From Oscillibacter sp. (GTDB lineage Bacteria; Bacillota; Clostridia; Oscillospirales; Oscillospiraceae): 64,000 bases of DNA. The translations under genes were made by a program, and so were the position numbers. This document shows positions 24,247 to 33,266 of this stretch, one piece after another. The notes below the pieces were generated by a model. It ran no database searches. It worked only from the letters and a program-made list of their open reading frames with translations, and was not told the origin of the DNA. The stretch covers positions 105,876 through 169,875 of the forward strand of contig JAFXQV010000027.1 of assembly GCA_017526785.1 (NCBI GenBank). Reading direction: 5' to 3'. Numbering within the stretch: the first letter of the stretch is position 1; every line of letters starts with the position of its first letter.

Positions 24247-26055
24247 ATGTTCCGAAGCCTGCACATGAAACTGACCATGATAATGCTGATGCTGATTGGC
24301 TCCCAGATGACGATTGTCGGAACTTTTCTGACCACCGGCGTCAGCGGTTTCTACATGAACGGTTTTTATCGGCAATTGAACAGCGTATTCGGACCCGACC
24401 AGCGGGAGTTTGTGTCCGACCTGCGCAGCGCCGCCGGGGACGACGACGGAGCCGAAAGCCTGCGGAAAATGTTGGAGGCCAACGCCGGCCCGCTGGGCAT
24501 TGACTACCACACCCGGAATTACTTCGTACTCGACGGCGACACGGGCGCGTGGCTGGCGGGTTCGGCCAACGCCGACGCCCTGCCCATGCGGCAAAGCCTC
24601 AATCTGACGACGGCGCGGGCGGCCGTCGCGCGCGGGGACGCCTCCGGCGTCGGCGACGAAAGCTACCTCAACGCCGAGTATCTGGACGCCGCCATTCCGA
24701 TTCTCTCCGACGGACACGCTTACATTATCTACATTCTGGACAATCAGGAGACGCTTTCCGGGCTGAATCGGCAGTTGTTCCATATCATCCTGCAATCGCT
24801 GATATTAGGCCTGCTGATTACGGCGCTGTTAAGTTTCCTGCTGGCCAAGACGATGGTGGGGCCGCTGGAGAAACTCACCGCCGGGGCGGAGAAAGTCGCC
24901 GCCGGGGACTTCGACACGGCACTGCCCGTCGAGTCCACGGACGAAATCGGCATTCTGACCGGGACTTTCAACGAAATGGCGGGGGTGCTTCACACCACGC
25001 TCGCGGCCATGGAGAACGAACGCAACAAGCTCGACACGCTCTTCCTCTACATGACCGACGGCGTGGTAGCGTTCGACATGTCCGGGGCGGTCATCCACTG
25101 CAACCCCGCCGCCACGAACATGTTACAGCGCAAAGTCGAGGCCGGGAGCCGCTATGACGAACTTTTCGGGGGGCTGTTCGCGTTCGGGGACGTGCTGGCG
25201 CTGAAGCGTCCGCGCCACGCCGAGGGGGAAATGATGGTCGGCCAGAGGACGCTTGAACTGCTGTTAGCGCCCTTTTCACATCAGACATTGGGCGGGGTTC
25301 TGGCCGTCCTGCACGACGTGACGGAGCGTCACCGCAACGAGGAGCGCCGCAAGGAATTTGTGGCGAACGTCTCCCACGAACTGCGTACCCCGCTGACGAA
25401 CGTCCGCAGTTACGCCGAGACGCTCCGCGACGCCGAAGGCTCGATTCCGCCCGACACGTCCAACGGCTTCCTTGACATCATCATCAACGAAACAGACCGC
25501 ATGACGCACATTGTGCAGGATTTGTTGATTCTCTCCCGTCTGGACGCCGGAAACACGGAGATTGCTTTCACGCGCTTTCCGTTTCAGGAAGCGATTGAAA
25601 GCGTAGTCCGCGCCAACGCCCTGAACGCCCGGACGCGCAGTCACGAGTTATCTTTCCGCGCCGAGGAGCCGCTTCCGTGCGTCGAGGGAGACCGGAACCG
25701 TCTGGAACAGGTCATGATGAACATCATTGGCAACGCAATCAAATACACGCCCGACGGCGGACATATCCGCGTGACCGCCGGGCTGACCCCCGACCGGAAA
25801 CAGGTCTGGATGGACGTATGGGACGACGGTATCGGCATTCCGGAGGAATCGCGGGGGCGCATTTTCGAGCGCTTCTACCGCGTGGACAAGGCGCGCTCCC
25901 GGGAATCGGGCGGCACGGGGCTGGGGCTGTCCATTGCGTGGGAAATCGTGCAACGCCACCACGGCACGCTGTCCCTCCCGCCTCACGACGGTTCCGGCAC
26001 GACCATTCGTTTGACGCTCCCCGTCACGCAGAAGCCGGAGGTGGCCGCGCCATGA
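24247..26055 (+). CDS. walK: Membrane sensor histidine kinase, WalK-like
   Basis: A 602-residue kinase with two membrane segments (about 8-30 and 180-202) around an extracytoplasmic sensor domain, then HAMP (about 203-255), PAS (about 265-360), HisKA with His377 (FVANVSHELRTPLTNVRS) and HATPase with N box (NRLEQVMMNIIGNAIKYT), G1 (VWDDGIGIPEE) and G2 (GGTGLGLSIAWEI). The HAMP-PAS layout is characteristic of WalK. It follows walR by 21 bp and its stop overlaps the start of the YycH-like gene (ATGA). Confidence 0.92.
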   Translation: MFRSLHMKLTMIMLMLIGSQMTIVGTFLTTGVSGFYMNGFYRQLNSVFGPDQREFVSDLRSAAGDDDGAESLRKMLEANAGPLGIDYHTRNYFVLDGDTGAWLAGSANADALPMRQSLNLTTARAAVARGDASGVGDESYLNAEYLDAAIPILSDGHAYIIYILDNQETLSGLNRQLFHIILQSLILGLLITALLSFLLAKTMVGPLEKLTAGAEKVAAGDFDTALPVESTDEIGILTGTFNEMAGVLHTTLAAMENERNKLDTLFLYMTDGVVAFDMSGAVIHCNPAATNMLQRKVEAGSRYDELFGGLFAFGDVLALKRPRHAEGEMMVGQRTLELLLAPFSHQTLGGVLAVLHDVTERHRNEERRKEFVANVSHELRTPLTNVRSYAETLRDAEGSIPPDTSNGFLDIIINETDRMTHIVQDLLILSRLDAGNTEIAFTRFPFQEAIESVVRANALNARTRSHELSFRAEEPLPCVEGDRNRLEQVMMNIIGNAIKYTPDGGHIRVTAGLTPDRKQVWMDVWDDGIGIPEESRGRIFERFYRVDKARSRESGGTGLGLSIAWEIVQRHHGTLSLPPHDGSGTTIRLTLPVTQKPEVAAP

Positions 26056-27344
26056 CCGAACGACAACGCCTTGCACTCGATTTCCGGCAGAATCTCGCCA
26101 TTGCCCTGCTTTCGGTCATGGCGGTGGCGCTGTTCGCCCGGACGGAACTGTTTCACTTGGGCTGGGAGACGGTCAGCGGCGAATTTCAGGCGGTGTCCGA
26201 ACCGCCGGAGACCGCGCCGGAGGAACCCGTGCCGAGTACGCTGTCCGTCCCGGTGCGCTTCGCGGCGACGGGCGTCTATGGCGACGTGCGCGGCCGCTAC
26301 GTCAGCCTCGGCATGAAAACCGGGGAGCGCGCTTTCCGCGGGGTGCGCCGCCTGTTCCGGGAGGCGCTGGAGAGTTCCACGGACTTTGACCGTATTTCGC
26401 GGGAAACCTTTCTGTCATCCGTGCGGGGGAGTTCGCTCTACTGTGACTTTCTGACGCCCCTGCCGCTGTCCTTGCTGTGCGGACTGCTGGACGCGTCCTC
26501 GACGGACGAGCGTCCGGTGCGCTGTATGGCGCTGGCGCGGGACTGGGACGGCGTAAGGCTCTACATCTGGGACGGCGGCGCGGAATACTCCGGACGCCTT
26601 ACGGCGATATCCGGGCGGCAGGTCGATGAACTTGTCAGCAACTACGAACTCGGGAGCGGCGTCTTTGGTATGGACTTCCAAGACGCGGACGGCCGCCGCC
26701 GGAACGTGTCGCCGCTGTCGCTGTTCCCGGACAAAGCGCCGTCTCTGCCCGTGTACGCGGTCTCTGTCAGCCTGCCGGACACGGGGCAGTTGCTGACCGC
26801 GTTCCGCTTCAACCCCTTGACCAAATCCCGCTATACAGAGGCCAACGGCACGGAAGTCATCATGGAGGGCGGGAGAAGTGTCCGAATCCGCACAAACGGC
26901 ACCATCTACTACCAGAGCGGGGAGCGCGGGGAGCTGAGCATCGAGAGCGCCGCCGAAATCCCCACCACTTGGGAGGCCGTCACGGAATGCGCCGCCCTGC
27001 TGAACAGTATTCTTGTCGCGCAAGGCTACGCGCCTGTCATTCCGCGAGAGGTGCGCAGACAGGACAACCTTACACTGTTGCGCTTCGGCTACGCCCTGAA
27101 CGGCGTCCCGGTATTCCACGCCGACGGCGGAGCCGCCGCCGTCGTGACGCTCGACTGCCGCAAAGTCGTTTCCGTGGAACTCCGCCCCCGCCGCTACAGC
27201 GCCACCGACGCGCAGTCACTGTTGTTGCCTCTGGAACAGGCGCTCGGCGTCGCGGAACTCCACCCCGGCGCGGAACTGTGCCTTGGGTATCAGGACAACG
27301 GCGGAGCCAGAATGAACGCGCAGTGGTTTGCCGTGCCGGAATAG
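26052..27344 (+). CDS. yycH: YycH-like regulator of WalK
   Basis: A 430-residue protein with one N-terminal membrane anchor (NLAIALLSVMAVALFA) and a large external domain. Sequence similarity to YycH is weak by eye; the call rests on position after walK, the topology, and the partner gene. In Bacillus, YycH and YycI bind WalK transmembrane segments and inhibit it. The ATG overlaps the walK stop codon; a longer frame upstream is inside walK and is not the start. Confidence 0.75.
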   Translation: MTERQRLALDFRQNLAIALLSVMAVALFARTELFHLGWETVSGEFQAVSEPPETAPEEPVPSTLSVPVRFAATGVYGDVRGRYVSLGMKTGERAFRGVRRLFREALESSTDFDRISRETFLSSVRGSSLYCDFLTPLPLSLLCGLLDASSTDERPVRCMALARDWDGVRLYIWDGGAEYSGRLTAISGRQVDELVSNYELGSGVFGMDFQDADGRRRNVSPLSLFPDKAPSLPVYAVSVSLPDTGQLLTAFRFNPLTKSRYTEANGTEVIMEGGRSVRIRTNGTIYYQSGERGELSIESAAEIPTTWEAVTECAALLNSILVAQGYAPVIPREVRRQDNLTLLRFGYALNGVPVFHADGGAAAVVTLDCRKVVSVELRPRRYSATDAQSLLLPLEQALGVAELHPGAELCLGYQDNGGARMNAQWFAVPE

Positions 27345-27354
27345 CGGGGGACAT

Positions 27355-28140
27355 ATGGAACGACATCAACTCAAGCGCATCATGATTATCATCCTTGCCA
27401 CGCTGAACGCCTTTTTATGCCTGTATCTGGTTCGGCAACGGGTGTCGGAACGCGCCGCCGCCTATCACGCCGAACAAAATTTACTGGAACTGTTCGCCGC
27501 CGACGGCATTGCCCTATCCCCGAAGACGATTCCGCACGGCGCGCCCCCGCCCGTGATACGGCTTTTCCCCGACGGCGCGGAACTGGCGCAGGCCGCTGCG
27601 TTTTTCATCGGGGACGGCGCGACGCAGACCAGCGCCCGGCGCTTCGAGGCCGGGGAAAGCGTGGTACGCTTCCACTCCGACGGGAGCTTCACGGCCACCG
27701 GGCTGTCCAACCACGTGAACCCCGACGCGTTCTGCCGGGAGTTCTGCCGGAACTGGTCGTACGCCCCGCCCGATTCGGACAGTATCGGCGAGGACGACAT
27801 CACGCTGACAGCCCGCTACGGCAATCTGAGCGTGTACAACTGCGGGGTGTGCTTTCTCTTCGACGGGGACGTGCTTGTGGAGGCCTACGGCACGCTGATT
27901 CCCCGCACTGGGAAGCCCGCAGAGACGCCCAAACTGACCGCCATGGACGCGCTCGCCATTTTTCAGGCCAAACGGCGCGAAAACCGCGTGGTTTCGGCGG
28001 AAATCCGCCGTGTTTCCCTCTGCTACGCAATCCAAAGCACCGAGGAGGAGGCACTGATACTGGTTCCCGTGTGGCGCGTGGAGACGGATACCGTCCCGTA
28101 TTACGTCAACTGCGTCACGGGCGGGCTGATTTTTTCGTAA
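27355..28140 (+). CDS. yycI: YycI-like regulator of WalK
   Basis: A 261-residue protein with a single N-terminal membrane segment (IMIIILATLNAFLCLYLV) and an external region. The C-terminal half (LTAMDALAIFQAKR...VPVWRVETDTVPYYVNCVTGG) fits the YycI/YycH two-domain family, a PepSY-like fold. It starts ten bases after the YycH-like gene and ends the wal operon. Likely a partner of YycH in restraining WalK at the membrane. Confidence 0.78.
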   Translation: MERHQLKRIMIIILATLNAFLCLYLVRQRVSERAAAYHAEQNLLELFAADGIALSPKTIPHGAPPPVIRLFPDGAELAQAAAFFIGDGATQTSARRFEAGESVVRFHSDGSFTATGLSNHVNPDAFCREFCRNWSYAPPDSDSIGEDDITLTARYGNLSVYNCGVCFLFDGDVLVEAYGTLIPRTGKPAETPKLTAMDALAIFQAKRRENRVVSAEIRRVSLCYAIQSTEEEALILVPVWRVETDTVPYYVNCVTGGLIFS

Positions 28141-28167
28141 CGCGTCGCGCAGGGGTTCTGTCCTCGC

Positions 28168-28192
28168 GAATTTGCGAACAGTTCGCAAATTC
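28168..28192. promoter_or_regulatory. 25-bp palindrome between yycI and murA
   Basis: GAATTTGCGAAC-A-GTTCGCAAATTC is a perfect 12-1-12 inverted repeat, 27 bp past the yycI stop. It has no immediate T tail, so either a terminator helped by T7 further on (28217-28223) or a protein-binding site. The core CGCGAATTTGCG recurs at 28306-28317 in the murA leader. Confidence 0.5.
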
Positions 28193-28255
28193 AAGGGGCG
28201 TATCTGAACTGTTACGTTTTTTTCCATTTTTTCATAAAAAATATTCCGGAAAGAT

Positions 28256-28351
28256 TTGCATTTTCTGTCCGCTTGTGGTATGCTTGCCAGTGTAACACTC
28301 TGTCCCGCGAATTTGCGCGCGGCGGACGCCTCCCGGGTGCCGCCGGGACAG
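28256..28351 (+). promoter_or_regulatory. murA: murA promoter and structured leader
   Basis: TTGCAT (28256-28261) and TATGCT (28279-28284) lie 17 bp apart. The transcript would have a leader of about 200 nt. At its start is a hairpin whose 8-bp outer stem is CTGTCCCG (28300-28307) with CGGGACAG (28344-28351), closing a GC-rich inner arm. It does not match any riboswitch I recognise. Confidence 0.55.
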
Positions 28352-28491
28352 AATGCCTCCGGGAACGGGGTATTACTTTCCGGCTGACGGGCAAACTGCT
28401 CTTTGGGAGTGCCGGAATCGTCCGTTTCCGGCCAAACGTACGCCGATTTGGACAGGCAGAAAACGACTTCCATGAAAAGAGGGTCACGACT

Positions 28492-29784
28492 TTGACAAAA
28501 TACATTGTGCAGGGCGGCAAGCCCTTATTCGGAGAGGTTGAAATCAGCGGCGCGAAAAACGCGGCTGTGGCGATTATCCCGGCGGCTCTGATGGTCAACG
28601 GCGTCTGCCGCATTGAGAACGTGCCGCAGATTTCCGATGTCACCCTGCTGTTGCAGATTTTAGAGGAATTGGGCGCTTCCGTCCGGTTCATGAACCGCCA
28701 CACGGTCGAAATTGACTGTACCCGCGTCCGCTCCGCCAAAACAAACTATGACCTCTGCCAGAAAATCCGCGCCTCCTACTACCTCATTGGGGCGCTTCTG
28801 GCGCGCTTCGGCGAGGCCGACGTGGCCATGCCCGGCGGGTGCTGGTTCGGCGGCGTCCGGCCTATCGACCAGCATGTGAAGGGCTTCACGGCGCTGGGCG
28901 CGAGCGTCACCATGCGCGGCGGCTTCATCTACGCCAAGGCGCTTGACCGCCGCCTGAAAGGCGCGAATATCTATCTGGACGTGGTTTCCGTCGGAACGAC
29001 CATGAACGTCATGATGGCCGCCGTCACGGCCGAGGGCAACACCGTCATTGAGAACGCCGCCAGAGAGCCGCATATCGTCGACCTTGCCAATTTCCTGAAC
29101 TCGATGGGCGCGAACATTCGCGGCGCGGGTACGGACACGATTAAAATTCAGGGCGTCCCGTCGCTCCACGGCGGCACTTACGCCATTATCCCCGACCAGA
29201 TAGAGGCCGGAACCTATATGGCCGCCGTCGCCGCCACGGGCGGACAGCTCCTTATCAAGAACATCATCCCCAAACACATGGACTGTATCACCGCCAAGTT
29301 GCGGGAAATGGGCGTCGACGTGGAGGAACACGAGGACACGCTTCTTGTCCGCCGCACGGACGAACTCCGCAAGACGAACGTAAAGACCCTGCCCTATCCG
29401 GGCTTCCCGACGGACATGCAGCCGCAGATTACCACGGTTTTGACACTCGCCAAAGGGACTTCCCTTGTCACGGAGGGCGTCTGGAACAGCCGCTACCGCT
29501 ACGTGGACGAGCTGAGGCGGATGGGCGCGTCAATCCAAGTCGAGGACAAGACCGCCGTTGTGGAGGGCGTCGACCACCTGACGGGCGCGCCTGTCAAGGC
29601 GTACGACTTGCGCGCCGGGGCGGCCATGGTTATCGCGGCACTCGCCGCCCACGGCGTCACGGAGATTACCGGAGTGCAGTATATCGAGCGCGGCTACGAG
29701 GACATCATAGGAAAACTGCGCATGCTGGGCGCGACGATTTACGCCGAAACCGAAAGCGAAGTCCCGGCGGCCATGGTCGGATAA
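28492..29784 (+). CDS. murA: UDP-N-acetylglucosamine 1-carboxyvinyltransferase
   Basis: First committed step of peptidoglycan precursor synthesis: adds enolpyruvate to UDP-GlcNAc in the cytoplasm. The 430-residue protein has KNAAVAIIPAALM near the N terminus, catalytic Cys117 in MPGGCWFGGVRPID (Cys115 in E. coli), and PTDMQPQITT. Cys rather than Asp implies fosfomycin sensitivity by family knowledge. TTG start at 28492 with AGAGGG eight bases upstream. The rlmH start follows directly. Confidence 0.93.
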   Translation: MTKYIVQGGKPLFGEVEISGAKNAAVAIIPAALMVNGVCRIENVPQISDVTLLLQILEELGASVRFMNRHTVEIDCTRVRSAKTNYDLCQKIRASYYLIGALLARFGEADVAMPGGCWFGGVRPIDQHVKGFTALGASVTMRGGFIYAKALDRRLKGANIYLDVVSVGTTMNVMMAAVTAEGNTVIENAAREPHIVDLANFLNSMGANIRGAGTDTIKIQGVPSLHGGTYAIIPDQIEAGTYMAAVAATGGQLLIKNIIPKHMDCITAKLREMGVDVEEHEDTLLVRRTDELRKTNVKTLPYPGFPTDMQPQITTVLTLAKGTSLVTEGVWNSRYRYVDELRRMGASIQVEDKTAVVEGVDHLTGAPVKAYDLRAGAAMVIAALAAHGVTEITGVQYIERGYEDIIGKLRMLGATIYAETESEVPAAMVG

Positions 29785-30264
29785 GTGCAAAAGCTGACGC
29801 TGGTCTGTGTCGGACGGCTCCGGGAACCGTTCTATATCGACGCGGCGGCCGAGTACGTCAAGCGCCTGTCGCGCTACCGCAAAGCCGACATCGTGGAACT
29901 GCCCGAAACCCGCCTCCCGGAACGCCCGTCGCCCGGACAGGTACGCGCCGCGCTCGAAAAGGAAGCGTCCGCTATCCGAAAGCAGTACGCGCCCAACGCC
30001 TTTGTGACCGCGCTGTGTATCGAGGGCAAGCCGTATTCCAGCGAACAGTTTTCGGAACTGCTGTCGGACTTGTCGAACCGGAGTTTGTCGCCGCTGTTCG
30101 TCATCGGCGGTTCGTACGGCCTGCACCCGTCCGTCAAGGACGCCGCCGCGCTGCGGCTCTCCATGTCGCCCATGACGTTCCCGCACCATTTGGCACGCGT
30201 CATGCTGTTGGAGCAACTCTACCGCGCCTGTCAGATTCAGGCCGGGGGGCAGTACCATAAATAA
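29785..30264 (+). CDS. rlmH: 23S rRNA pseudouridine-1915 N3-methyltransferase
   Basis: A 159-residue SPOUT methyltransferase acting on helix 69 of 70S ribosomes. It shows LVCVGRLREPFY at the N terminus, the SAM-binding knot FVIGGSYGLHPSVKDAA, and the C-terminal signature FPHHLARVMLLEQLYRACQI ending in GGQYHK, diagnostic of RlmH. GTG start immediately after the murA stop codon. Confidence 0.95.
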   Translation: MQKLTLVCVGRLREPFYIDAAAEYVKRLSRYRKADIVELPETRLPERPSPGQVRAALEKEASAIRKQYAPNAFVTALCIEGKPYSSEQFSELLSDLSNRSLSPLFVIGGSYGLHPSVKDAAALRLSMSPMTFPHHLARVMLLEQLYRACQIQAGGQYHK

Positions 30265-30283
30265 CGCGAAAGGAAGAGTGTCT

Positions 30284-30616
30284 GTGAGCATTGTTATGAA
30301 CCTGTACTACACGGGCAAGGACGGCAACGCCCGGAAGTTCGCCGAGGAAATGGAGCGTTCCGGCACCGCCGACGCAATCCGCGCCGAACCCGGCAACGAA
30401 AAATACGCCTACTTCTTCCCCATGCACGACCCCGAAACCGTCCTGTTAATCGACGCGTGGTCTGACCAAGCGGCGCTTGACGCCCACCACGCCACGCCCA
30501 TGATGGCCACTATCGCCGCACTGCGCGAAAAGTACGACCTGCGCATGAAGGCCGAGCGCTACATCTCCGACGCGGCGGGCGTCCCCGCGTCCGACACGAA
30601 GTTTATCCGTACGTGA
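30284..30616 (+). CDS. ABM-domain protein (YgiN-like putative quinol monooxygenase)
   Basis: A 110-residue single-domain protein of the antibiotic biosynthesis monooxygenase (dimeric alpha-beta barrel) type. The features are VMNLYYTGKDGNARKFAEEM, then PMHDPETVLLIDAWSDQAALDAHHATPMM and a closing strand with MKAERY. The substrate is unknown; homologues handle quinones or act as small oxidative-stress proteins. I prefer the GTG at 30284 (GGAAG seven bases upstream) over the GTG at 30278. It is the last gene after murA-rlmH. Confidence 0.75.
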   Translation: MSIVMNLYYTGKDGNARKFAEEMERSGTADAIRAEPGNEKYAYFFPMHDPETVLLIDAWSDQAALDAHHATPMMATIAALREKYDLRMKAERYISDAAGVPASDTKFIRT

Positions 30617-30625
30617 ACAGTGACC

Positions 30626-30654
30626 ACTTTTCCCCGCACACGCGGGGCTAATCC
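30626..30654 (+). repeat. Single CRISPR type I-E-like repeat, or hairpin terminator
   Basis: The sequence TTTTCCCCGCACACGCGGGG plus CTAATCC closely resembles the common I-E repeat form (TTTTCCCCGCACACGCGGGG then GTGATCC, from memory). The 6-bp stem CCCCGC/GCGGGG is intact. There is only one copy and no T tail. It sits ten bases after the ABM gene stop. Confidence 0.45.
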
Positions 30655-30702
30655 CTCTGTTATCCCGGCAAAATTCATATATTGAAGATGGAGGAGTTCG
30701 CA

Positions 30703-32430
30703 ATGGATTTCATGAAAGAGTATGAAAAGTGGCTGGCAAGTCCGGCGCTGTCGGCGGAGGAGAAGGCGGAGCTTGAATCCATTCGCGGCGACGCGAAGGA
30801 AATCGAATCCCGCTTCTACGGCCCGCTGGAGTTCGGCACCGCCGGACTGCGCGGCACAATGTGCGTTGGCCTCCACCAGATGAATACTCACGTTGTCCGC
30901 TGGGCTACGCAAGGTTTCGCCGACATCATCTGCGCCGAGGGCGAGGAGGGCAAAAAGCGCGGCGTGGCAATCTGCATGGACTGCCGCAATAACTCTTGGG
31001 AGTTCGCGGTAGCCGCCGCCGAAGTCTGCGCCGCCAACGGAATTCATGTGCGGCTGTTCGAGTCCCTGCGCCCGACGCCCGAACTGTCGTTTGCCGTCCG
31101 CGAGTACCACTGTCAGGCCGGTATCAACGTCACCGCCAGCCACAACCCCAAGGAGTACAACGGGTACAAGGTCTACTGGCAGGACGGCGCGCAGCTCCCG
31201 CCCAAACACGCCGACGCCATTTCCGCCCGTCTGGAACAAATCGACATCTTCAACGACGTTAAGACCATGCCCTACTATGACGCCGTACGCGCCGGGCTGA
31301 TTGAGCGTATCGGCACCGAAACCGACGAAAAGTTTCTTGCCAACGTCATGGAGCAGGTCAACGACTATGAGAGCGTCAAGAAAGTCGCCGACACGTTCAA
31401 GGTCGTCTTTACGCCGTTCCACGGCACCGGGCACAAGCTGATTCCCGAAGCCCTGTACCGTCTGGGCATTAAGAATCTCTATTGCGAACCCCAGCAGATG
31501 GTCATCGACGGCAATTTCCCCACCGTCAAGTCCCCCAACCCCGAAAACCCCGAAGGATTCGCCCTCGCCGTCGAACTGGCAAAGAAAGTCGGCGCTGACT
31601 TCATCATCGGTTCCGACCCCGACGCCGACCGCCTCGGCTTGATGGTGCGTACCGCCGACGGCGACTTCAAAGTGCTGTCCGGCAACCAAATCGGCGTGCT
31701 GTTGCTTGACTACGTCATCGGAGCCAAGAAACGCGCCGGGATTATGCCCAAGAACCCCACCGCGTTAAAGAGCCTCGTTTCCACCGAAATGGCGCGCAAG
31801 GTCTGCGAAGTCAACGGCCTGCAGTGCTTTGACACCTTTACCGGGTTCAAGTTCCTTGCCGAGAAGAAGGATAAGCTCGAAAACTCCGGAGAGGGCAACG
31901 TCCTGATTTCCTTTGAGGAGAGCAACGGCTACATGGTGGGCAGTTACTGCCGCGACAAGGACTCTATCGGCGCGGCGATGCTGGTCGCCGAAATGGCCGC
32001 CTACTACGCCACGCAGGGCAAGACCCTCGGCGACGCTATGGACGAACTCTACGAGAAGTACGGCTATTTCTCCGAACACACCTATAATCTGGTCATGCCG
32101 GGTCTCGACGGCCTCAAGGACATGGCGGAACTCATGCGCAAACTCCGCGAAGAGCCGCCCGCCGAACTCTCCGGCGTCAAGATTGTCACCCGCAAGGACT
32201 ACAAGGACGGCACCGCCATTGACACGACCACTGGCAAAGTCGACACCATGGAATTGAGCGGTTCCAACGTCCTCCGCTTTGAGATGGCCGACGGAACGTC
32301 GGTTATCGTGCGTCCGTCCGGCACGGAGCCGAAAGTCAAGGTCTACGTGCTGGCGCAGGGCAAGGACGCCGCCGAAGCCAAGGCGAATAATGAGCGTTAC
32401 GGCGCGTGGGTCAAGTCCTTGCAGAAGTAA
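30703..32430 (+). CDS. pgcA: Phosphoglucomutase / phosphomannomutase
   Basis: A 575-residue alpha-D-phosphohexomutase interconverting glucose 1- and 6-phosphate, supplying UDP-glucose for polysaccharides and glycogen-type glucan. The phosphoserine loop is NVTASHNPKEYNG, the metal loop DPDADRLG, the sugar-binding loop FEESNGYMVG and the phosphate-binding loop RPSGTEPKVK. Length fits the long Firmicutes PgcA type. Start at 30703 with GGAGGAG six bases upstream. Connects naturally with amylosucrase-derived glucan and with wall polymers. Confidence 0.93.
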   Translation: MDFMKEYEKWLASPALSAEEKAELESIRGDAKEIESRFYGPLEFGTAGLRGTMCVGLHQMNTHVVRWATQGFADIICAEGEEGKKRGVAICMDCRNNSWEFAVAAAEVCAANGIHVRLFESLRPTPELSFAVREYHCQAGINVTASHNPKEYNGYKVYWQDGAQLPPKHADAISARLEQIDIFNDVKTMPYYDAVRAGLIERIGTETDEKFLANVMEQVNDYESVKKVADTFKVVFTPFHGTGHKLIPEALYRLGIKNLYCEPQQMVIDGNFPTVKSPNPENPEGFALAVELAKKVGADFIIGSDPDADRLGLMVRTADGDFKVLSGNQIGVLLLDYVIGAKKRAGIMPKNPTALKSLVSTEMARKVCEVNGLQCFDTFTGFKFLAEKKDKLENSGEGNVLISFEESNGYMVGSYCRDKDSIGAAMLVAEMAAYYATQGKTLGDAMDELYEKYGYFSEHTYNLVMPGLDGLKDMAELMRKLREEPPAELSGVKIVTRKDYKDGTAIDTTTGKVDTMELSGSNVLRFEMADGTSVIVRPSGTEPKVKVYVLAQGKDAAEAKANNERYGAWVKSLQK

Positions 32431-32458
32431 GCCTGTAAAGCGATAACGCGTAAAAATG

Positions 32459-32496
32459 CCGTTCCCGTGTCCGGTTCCGGATACGGGAACGGTTTT
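32459..32496 (+). terminator. Strong terminator after pgcA; stem sequence duplicated at 33911
   Basis: Arms CCGTTCCCGTGTCCGG and CCGGATACGGGAACGG (32459-32492) pair over nearly their whole length, followed by TTTTATT. The identical 34 bases occur at 33911-33944. It also lies at the end of the converging higBA unit. Confidence 0.88.
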
Positions 32497-32497
32497 A

Positions 32498-32788
32498 TTA
32501 CGCTATCGGCTGGAAATCCAGACGCAAGGTCATTCCCAAACCCGCCGCGAGACGTTTTAAGTCCGTCAAAGTCGGGTCGGCGGAGCCTTCTTCCAGACGG
32601 ATGATTTCAGCCGGGGAAATGCCTGTCACTTCCGAAAGCTGTTCCTCACTGAAATTCCGCGCCTCCCGGCCTTCGATAATCGCCCGGATAATCTGAAATT
32701 CCGGTTCGAGCGCGTCCCATTCGGCCTTAAATTCCGGGTCTTTCATCTGTTCCGCAAGGTATTCGTCAAATGTTACCGGGTGATTCAT
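32498..32788 (-). CDS. higA: HigA-like antitoxin (XRE helix-turn-helix)
   Basis: A 96-residue DNA-binding antitoxin. The helix-turn-helix is residues about 45-88 (NFSEEQLSEVTGISPAEIIRLEEGSADPTLTDLKRLAAGLG) in order. Its ATG overlaps the stop of the upstream toxin gene, the toxin-first order of HigBA modules. Expected to bind HigB and repress the promoter at 33169-33196. Confidence 0.85.
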   Translation of the reverse strand: MNHPVTFDEYLAEQMKDPEFKAEWDALEPEFQIIRAIIEGREARNFSEEQLSEVTGISPAEIIRLEEGSADPTLTDLKRLAAGLGMTLRLDFQPIA

Positions 32789-33144
32789 TTCCTGTCAGCC
32801 TCCCTACGTTCATAATCCGCTTTATATCGCTTTGCGCGTTCGATTTCAAGGGGCGGCGTCTTTTGCGTCTTCTTTGTGAAGCCGTTCGTGAGGACGATTT
32901 TCTGTCCGTCCCAAAAGAAGTATAGGACACGGGCAATATTGCCTTCCTGCTGGGCGCGTATCTGGAAAATGCCGTCTTTGAGATATTCTGAGTACGGCAT
33001 GCGCAGTTTTACGCCCTCCTCCCGGAGCAGAACAATCAACTTTGCAAAGCGGGTACGCATTTTTTGGGACAAGCCATCCATAAATTTACGGGCTGGCTGT
33101 GTGCCGTCCTCTTTTGTGTAAAAGATAATCTGGAATTGTTCCAT
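32785..33144 (-). CDS. higB: HigB-like toxin (RelE/Gp49 superfamily mRNA interferase)
   Basis: A 119-residue protein of the phage-derived Gp49/HigB family. It has KEDGTQPARKFMDGLSQKM near the start, LKDGIFQIRAQQEGNIARVLYFF and VLTNGFTKKTQKTPPLEIERAK, the strand and helix that carry the catalytic region in RelE-fold toxins. These cut mRNA on the ribosome. Toxin first, antitoxin second with a four-base overlap. Confidence 0.87.
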   Translation of the reverse strand: MEQFQIIFYTKEDGTQPARKFMDGLSQKMRTRFAKLIVLLREEGVKLRMPYSEYLKDGIFQIRAQQEGNIARVLYFFWDGQKIVLTNGFTKKTQKTPPLEIERAKRYKADYERREADRK

Positions 33145-33168
33145 ATCCTCACCCGACTTTCCCTTTTT

Positions 33169-33196
33169 ATTATATTCGGTTTGTTCCGATTGTCAA
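33169..33196 (-). promoter_or_regulatory. higBA promoter
   Basis: TTGACA (33191-33196) and TATAAT (33169-33174) on the minus strand with 16 bp spacing, 25 bp upstream of the toxin start. Confidence 0.75.
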
Positions 33197-33266
33197 TGAT
33201 TTTACGCCGATTTCAGAGCAGAGGCGCGGACGCCTGTCCCGGTGTCCGCACCCCATTGCGTAATGA

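Noticed and set aside
25677-26051. N-terminal extension of the YycH-like protein
   Set aside because: The frame is open upstream, but it overlaps the walK ATPase domain in another frame. The ATG at 26052 overlaps the walK stop and begins a membrane anchor.
28300-28360. T-box leader before murA
   Set aside because: CCCGGGTGCCGCCGGG slightly recalls the T-box core, but there is no specifier stem or terminator/antiterminator pair, and murA is not an amino-acid gene.
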